DNA from: Elusimicrobiota bacterium
Lineage (GTDB): Bacteria > Elusimicrobiota > Elusimicrobia > FEN-1173
DNA: 8,881 nt
NCBI GenBank assembly: GCA_003158755.1
Contig: PMLF01000069.1
Coordinates: forward strand, 1-8,881
Direction of reading: 5' to 3'
Below, in pieces: positions 5,559-8,881 of this stretch. The position numbers and the translations under genes are program-made. The notes beneath the pieces are model-generated. The model did not search any database, had not been told where the DNA came from, and worked only from the letters and a program-made list of their open reading frames with translations. Positions within the stretch are counted from its first letter, which is position 1; each line of letters opens with the position of its first letter.

Positions 5559-6353
5559 CTATTTTTCTCCGAGGCTCTCCCGCCACAGCCTTTCCAGCGC
5601 GGCGACGTCCGTAACTTGGTTGCCGTAGGCTTCGCGGAGGGCGTCGTCCGCTGATTTTCCGCTCCGGAGGGAGGCGCAAAAGACGGGGAACCGTGAACGG
5701 GGGAGGCGGTGCATCAGGTAGGCCGTTACGCTTACGGATTGTTGGTACCATAGGTTTAGGAAGTCCGGGGGAACGGAAGAAGAATGGTGATAATCGAACG
5801 CAAATATTTCCGCCAGTCCGAGGGAACCTTTCGAAAAGGATTCATGATCCATCAGCGCCGTGTCTTCTTCCTGGCCGTAGTTCCACTCCATCATCTTGGC
5901 GATTCCTTCGTTTAGCCACGCGGGCGAAACCGCGCCGGAGTCGGAGAAAAACGGCGTAAAAAACAAGTGGGTCATTTCATGAGAAAGGATTCGCTGAAGG
6001 TGCGGGGATTCGTAACAATGGATTTGACGGGACTCCGGCACGGCGAAGGCGGCGGCCCATTCGGGTATGCCGGTCTTGGACGCGTAGGACGCGGCATCGG
6101 CGTAGACGAACACGCGGATTTTTTCCCGGGCCGCCCAGGGCGCCACGTCCTGGAGGTCCAGGAGGAGTTTGGCGTGCAACCCTTCCAGCATTCCCGTGAT
6201 GCCCACGGGAGCGTAGACCGCCTCGTGGTACAGGATGAAATGGGCGGTCTCGATGAACCGGTCTTCCTGAAACCCCTTAGGGAACGGACGGCTCTCCGCG
6301 CCGAAAGAGGGAAGAGTTAAGAGGAGAAAAATGAGGAAAAAACGGTTCTTCAT
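5559..6353 (-). CDS. Secreted HExxH zinc metallopeptidase, peptidase MA-like
   Basis: The product has 264 residues. The N-terminus MKNRFFLIFLLLTLPSFGAE looks like a Sec signal peptide with cleavage near residue 19; there is no lipobox cysteine, so a periplasmic or exported soluble protein is likely. The catalytic region is LSHEMTHLFF (123-132), giving the zinc ligands His125 and His129 and the base Glu126. WLNEGIAKMMEW (146-157) then supplies a likely third ligand, Glu149. HExxH followed by W-L-N-E-G about 20 residues later is the gluzincin pattern of the peptidase MA-like family. The substrate is unknown. The gene lies 9 nt before recG and about 190 bp after ribF on the same strand, but nothing connects its function to theirs. 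No strong ribosome binding site or promoter is visible before ATG 6353. Confidence 0.8.
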   Translation of the reverse strand: MKNRFFLIFLLLTLPSFGAESRPFPKGFQEDRFIETAHFILYHEAVYAPVGITGMLEGLHAKLLLDLQDVAPWAAREKIRVFVYADAASYASKTGIPEWAAAFAVPESRQIHCYESPHLQRILSHEMTHLFFTPFFSDSGAVSPAWLNEGIAKMMEWNYGQEEDTALMDHESFSKGSLGLAEIFAFDYHHSSSVPPDFLNLWYQQSVSVTAYLMHRLPRSRFPVFCASLRSGKSADDALREAYGNQVTDVAALERLWRESLGEK

Positions 6354-6394
6354 GACTCGTATCCGTTCATATCCGACGAGATACTTGCCGATAT

Positions 6395-6494
6395 CCCCCC
6401 CTCCTTTGTAAGGAGGGGGCGGGGGGAGGTAGAGAATCCACCGTCGGAGCGAAGTTTCTACCTCTCCCCGACCCTCCCCTTACAAAGGGGAGGG
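6395..6494. repeat. Palindromic element between ribF and the peptidase gene
   Basis: Two 10 bp hairpins bound the element: CCCCCTCCTT / AAGGAGGGGG (6397-6419, loop TGT) and CCCTCCCCTT / AAGGGGAGGG (6472-6494, loop ACA). Between them, 6420-6433 and 6457-6470 pair at 13 of 14 positions (a GGGGAGGTAGA-like arm), around a 23 bp centre. It uses the same hairpin and GGGGAGGTA arm as the element at 3285-3442, but with the hairpins outside the arms rather than inside. It lies within the 190 bp gap 6354-6543, which otherwise shows no gene, clear promoter or intrinsic terminator. Confidence 0.8.
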
Positions 6495-6543
6495 AGACGT
6501 GAATGGATGCCATGCCTCAAGTATATGGCGGAAAAAAGACGAT

Positions 6544-7458
6544 TTAAAGAGCGGCGCGGGCGGCGTCGGCGTCGAGCCTCAACCGCCGTTTCAAATGATC
6601 GAGGGAAGGAAAACGCTTTTCTTCGCGCAATTTCTTAACGAACGAGACGCGCAGGGTTTTACCGACGAGGGACCCCTTGAAACCGAACACGTTGACCTCC
6701 ACCGTCCGCCGGGGATGGGGCTCGCGCAGGGTCGGGCGAAACCCGACGTTGGCCATTCCCCCTTTCATACCGCCGCCGGGAAGGAAGACCCGGACGGCGA
6801 AAACCCCGTAGGGAACGATCTTTTCCGGCGGCACCGCCAAGTTGGCCGTCGGAAATCCCAGACGGCGGCCGAGGCCCTCGCCTTTAACGACGGGGGCCGT
6901 CACGAAATACTCGTAACCCAGTTTGGCGTTGGCTTGGGTCAACTCCCCGGCCTTCAGATGTTCCCGGATGGCGCCGGAAGAAACGAGGGACCCCCGCCAC
7001 GTCACGGGCGCGATCACGTGCACGGGAATTCCGGAAACCTCCGACCTCTCCTCCAGGAAAGCCGCGTTGCCCCGGCGCTCATGGCCGAAATGGAAGTTGT
7101 ACCCCACCACGATCTCCCGCGTCCTCCATCGGAGGCGGATGGTCCGGTCGTAAAATGTCTCGGCGGAGAGGGCGGCCAGGCGACCTCCGAATTCCTGAGC
7201 GACGACCCGGTCGATCCCGAGGGATTTCAGGAGAGTTTCTTTTTCACTCGGAAGAGTCAGTAGGGAAGGCGCCGGAGAAGGATGGAAGAACAAACGCGGC
7301 GGATGGTGAAAGGTCATGGCCAAGCTGGGACACCCCAGCGCGCGGGCGCTCGCAACGGCTTTCTTAATGATCGCCCGGTGACCGCGGTGAACCCCGTCGA
7401 AGGTCCCCATGGCCAAAACAACCCCCTTGGGAAACGGGGAATGGGGGATCGTCGTCAT
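6544..7458 (-). CDS. ribF: Bifunctional riboflavin kinase / FMN adenylyltransferase
   Basis: RibF phosphorylates riboflavin to FMN and adenylates FMN to FAD. At 304 aa it matches the bifunctional type (E. coli 313). The N-terminal adenylyltransferase domain has GTFDGVHRGH (18-27), VVGYNFHFGHERRGN (117-131) and VSSGAIREHL (159-168). The C-terminal kinase domain has GEGLGRRLGFPTANL (193-207), YGVFAVRV (217-224), ANVGFRPTL (236-244) and VEVNVFGF (253-260), where Glu254 is the likely catalytic base. The start is ATG 7458, sharing ATGA with the truB stop. The frame is open further upstream, but that part lies on truB and lacks family features. A GGAGG directly abuts the ATG with no spacer, so initiation is probably coupled to truB termination. 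The order nrnA-truB-ribF is widely conserved. Confidence 0.96.
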   Translation of the reverse strand: MTTIPHSPFPKGVVLAMGTFDGVHRGHRAIIKKAVASARALGCPSLAMTFHHPPRLFFHPSPAPSLLTLPSEKETLLKSLGIDRVVAQEFGGRLAALSAETFYDRTIRLRWRTREIVVGYNFHFGHERRGNAAFLEERSEVSGIPVHVIAPVTWRGSLVSSGAIREHLKAGELTQANAKLGYEYFVTAPVVKGEGLGRRLGFPTANLAVPPEKIVPYGVFAVRVFLPGGGMKGGMANVGFRPTLREPHPRRTVEVNVFGFKGSLVGKTLRVSFVKKLREEKRFPSLDHLKRRLRLDADAARAAL

Positions 7459-8201
7459 CCTCCGTTCTTCATATCCAACAGAGCGTGGTGGGGGATGAAA
7501 GCGTTCAACACGTCTTCGCGGCGAAAGTCCCGTTCTCCTTTCCAAACGTAGGCCTTTCCCCGATGGAAGGAACCGATGGCTTCGCGGCTGAGAGAGGAAA
7601 GGACCCCGCCCACCCCCAGGATTTCGCCCACGTCCCTGGCCAGAGAACGGACATAAGTGCCTTTCGTGCATTCAACGATAAATTCGGCTTCCGGAGGCGA
7701 AAACCGGAGGAGGTCGAACCGGCGGATGGTGACGGTTTTGACCGGAAGATCGACGGACACCCCTTTCCTGGCCCATTCGTAAAGCTTCCGACCTTTGACC
7801 TTGACGGCCGAGAAAAGCGGAACTTTCTGTTCGAACGTGCCCGTGAAACGGGAGAAGATTTCCTTGAGGCGGGGTTCGGTGACGGAAGAAAGGTCGTTGA
7901 CGGGATCCCCCAGGGTTTTCCCGGCGAGGTCGTCGGTATCGGTGCGCAGGCCGAACCGAAAGGTTCCGCGATACACCTTGGCCTCGGAGGTGAAAAGGTT
8001 TTGGAGCTTGAGGCTTTCCCCCATCACCATCAGCAAGAGGCCGGTGGCCAAGGGGTCCAGCGTCCCGCAGTGGCCGACGTTCGGAGTGTCGAAGGTCCGG
8101 CGGGCCCAAGCGACGGCATCGTGGGAAGTGGGTCCCGCGGGCTTGTCGAGGAGGAAAAGACCGGAGGGCTCGTAAGGGAAAAGGCTTTTGGAATCGGCCA
8201 T
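7455..8201 (-). CDS. truB: tRNA pseudouridine(55) synthase TruB, short form without PUA domain
   Basis: TruB makes pseudouridine 55 in the T loop of tRNAs and also acts as a tRNA folding chaperone. The 248-residue product has LLDKPAGPTSHDAV (17-30), the catalytic loop VGHCGTLDPLATGLL (42-56) with nucleophile Asp49, KVYRGTFRFG (75-84) with the active-site Tyr77, and CTKGTYVRSLARDVG (178-192). It ends soon after the catalytic domain at HHALLDMKNGG. E. coli TruB (314 aa) continues for about 60 residues with a PUA domain that binds the acceptor stem; here that domain is absent. The end is not obviously a frameshift, because the stop overlaps ribF cleanly (ATGA). Short TruB proteins are known in other bacteria. 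Cys45 replaces the threonine usual in GHTGTLDP. The ATG 8201 directly follows the nrnA stop. Confidence 0.95.
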   Translation of the reverse strand: MADSKSLFPYEPSGLFLLDKPAGPTSHDAVAWARRTFDTPNVGHCGTLDPLATGLLLMVMGESLKLQNLFTSEAKVYRGTFRFGLRTDTDDLAGKTLGDPVNDLSSVTEPRLKEIFSRFTGTFEQKVPLFSAVKVKGRKLYEWARKGVSVDLPVKTVTIRRFDLLRFSPPEAEFIVECTKGTYVRSLARDVGEILGVGGVLSSLSREAIGSFHRGKAYVWKGERDFRREDVLNAFIPHHALLDMKNGG

Positions 8202-8881
8202 TTATTTCTTCGGCAAAGCGGCGGTGACGGCTTTGGTCAAACGGAAAGCGACGGATTCCACGTCCCCGTGAAGCGTGCAGCCGGCGGCGTTCTTGTGGCC
8301 GCCTCCCCCCAGGGCAACGGCGACGCGACAAAGATCGACGGAACCTTTCCCGCGCAGGCTGACTTTCGAATCGCCCGGAAGGATCGACGGCCTCACGAAA
8401 ACGACCGCCTCGGTGGAAGGCAGCAAGAGGCCTTGGTTCACGATGTCGTCGACGTCGTCGAAATCGGCTCCGGTCTCCCGAAAATCCCTTTCCGTTACCG
8501 TCAAGACGGCGACGCGTCCGCCGGCCTTGACGCGCAGCGAAGCCAACCCGCGGCTCAAAATCCTCAACGCTTTCTCGGAGCGGGTGCCGTACAGATGCCG
8601 CGCCACCTCCGCCGGATTAACGCCGGCCTCCAGAAGCCCCGCCGCCACCCGGTGGCTTTCGGGGTTGGCGTTCTCCTGCTGGAAGCGTCCGGTGTCGGTG
8701 ACGAGACCCACGTAGAGGGCGGTGGCCTCCTCCCGGGTGAGGGCCATTTTCGCCCGTTCAAAAAGATGGAACAACTGCTCGGAGTTGGAGGAGGCTTCCG
8801 GGTCCACCAGGTTGACGTCCCCGAAGAGGGAATAGTGGTGATGGTGGTCGATGTTGATGACGGCGCCGAGTTGGGCGTCCA
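8202..8881 (-). CDS. nrnA: DHH-DHHA1 phosphoesterase, NrnA-like nanoRNase / pAp phosphatase (N-terminus outside window)
   Basis: The last 225 residues are visible; the frame is open to the window edge. The fragment begins in the DHH domain: VINIDHHHHYSLFGDVNLVD holds the DHH motif (visible residues 11-13) with two further histidines. Then come ASSNSEQLF and LVTDTGRFQ, the Asp of which is a likely metal ligand. The C-terminal DHHA1 domain ends with VALGGGGHKNAAGC (visible residues 188-201), the substrate-binding glycine-rich loop. NrnA proteins degrade short oligoribonucleotides and dephosphorylate 3'-phosphoadenosine 5'-phosphate. Size, domain order and position just before truB and ribF support NrnA over RecJ, which is longer. 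The stop TAA is immediately followed by the truB ATG. The genes usually found upstream, rbfA and infB, would lie beyond the window. Confidence 0.92.
   Translation of the reverse strand, partial: DAQLGAVINIDHHHHYSLFGDVNLVDPEASSNSEQLFHLFERAKMALTREEATALYVGLVTDTGRFQQENANPESHRVAAGLLEAGVNPAEVARHLYGTRSEKALRILSRGLASLRVKAGGRVAVLTVTERDFRETGADFDDVDDIVNQGLLLPSTEAVVFVRPSILPGDSKVSLRGKGSVDLCRVAVALGGGGHKNAAGCTLHGDVESVAFRLTKAVTAALPKK

Noticed and set aside
6499..7263. 254-codon open frame on the plus strand opposite ribF
   Set aside because: Antisense to conserved RibF motifs, with low-complexity composition; its start lies within repeat-flanking sequence.
7459..7671. In-frame upstream extension of ribF by 71 residues
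   Set aside because: It is antiphase reading of truB coding sequence, arginine- and proline-rich without family motifs; ATG 7458 overlaps the truB stop and gives a normal RibF N-terminus.

Overview
The window is a piece of a GC-rich bacterial chromosome made mostly of housekeeping genes. The organism is probably Gram-negative: two steps of the ADP-heptose (LPS core) pathway are present, and one protein has a signal peptide. It also has the small HMP-P kinase ThiD2 beside thiE, a TruB without its usual C-terminal domain, and many short palindromic repeats between genes. That combination recalls genomes of uncultured Gram-negative phyla, but I cannot name the phylum from this sequence.

Layout, plus strand (1-3283): the 3' end of accC (biotin carboxylase) overlaps gmhA (sedoheptulose-7-phosphate isomerase) by 4 nt. 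Next comes a small DUF433 antitoxin-like gene with its own extended -10 promoter, then the wreck of what looks like its DUF5615 toxin partner. The wreck is split by about 220 bp carrying two palindromes. The last codons of the wreck contain the ribosome binding site of rfaE2 (heptose-1-phosphate adenylyltransferase). After a cluster of palindromes come thiD2 and thiE, which together join the pyrimidine and thiazole halves of thiamin.

Layout, minus strand (8881 down to 3456): nrnA (partial), truB and ribF are packed with 0 to 4 nt between or overlapping, matching the tail of the widespread nusA-infB-rbfA-nrnA-truB-ribF cluster. After another palindromic element come a secreted HExxH metallopeptidase and recG, 9 nt apart. 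recG and thiE converge on a nested inverted repeat of about 160 bp.

I found no complete new biological system. The most unusual part is 1002-1542: an antitoxin-like gene left behind with its promoter, a toxin reduced to a C-terminal scrap, and an insertion whose precise removal restores a plausible toxin C-terminus in frame. Second in interest are the palindromic repeats built from the same hairpin-plus-arm unit in different arrangements.
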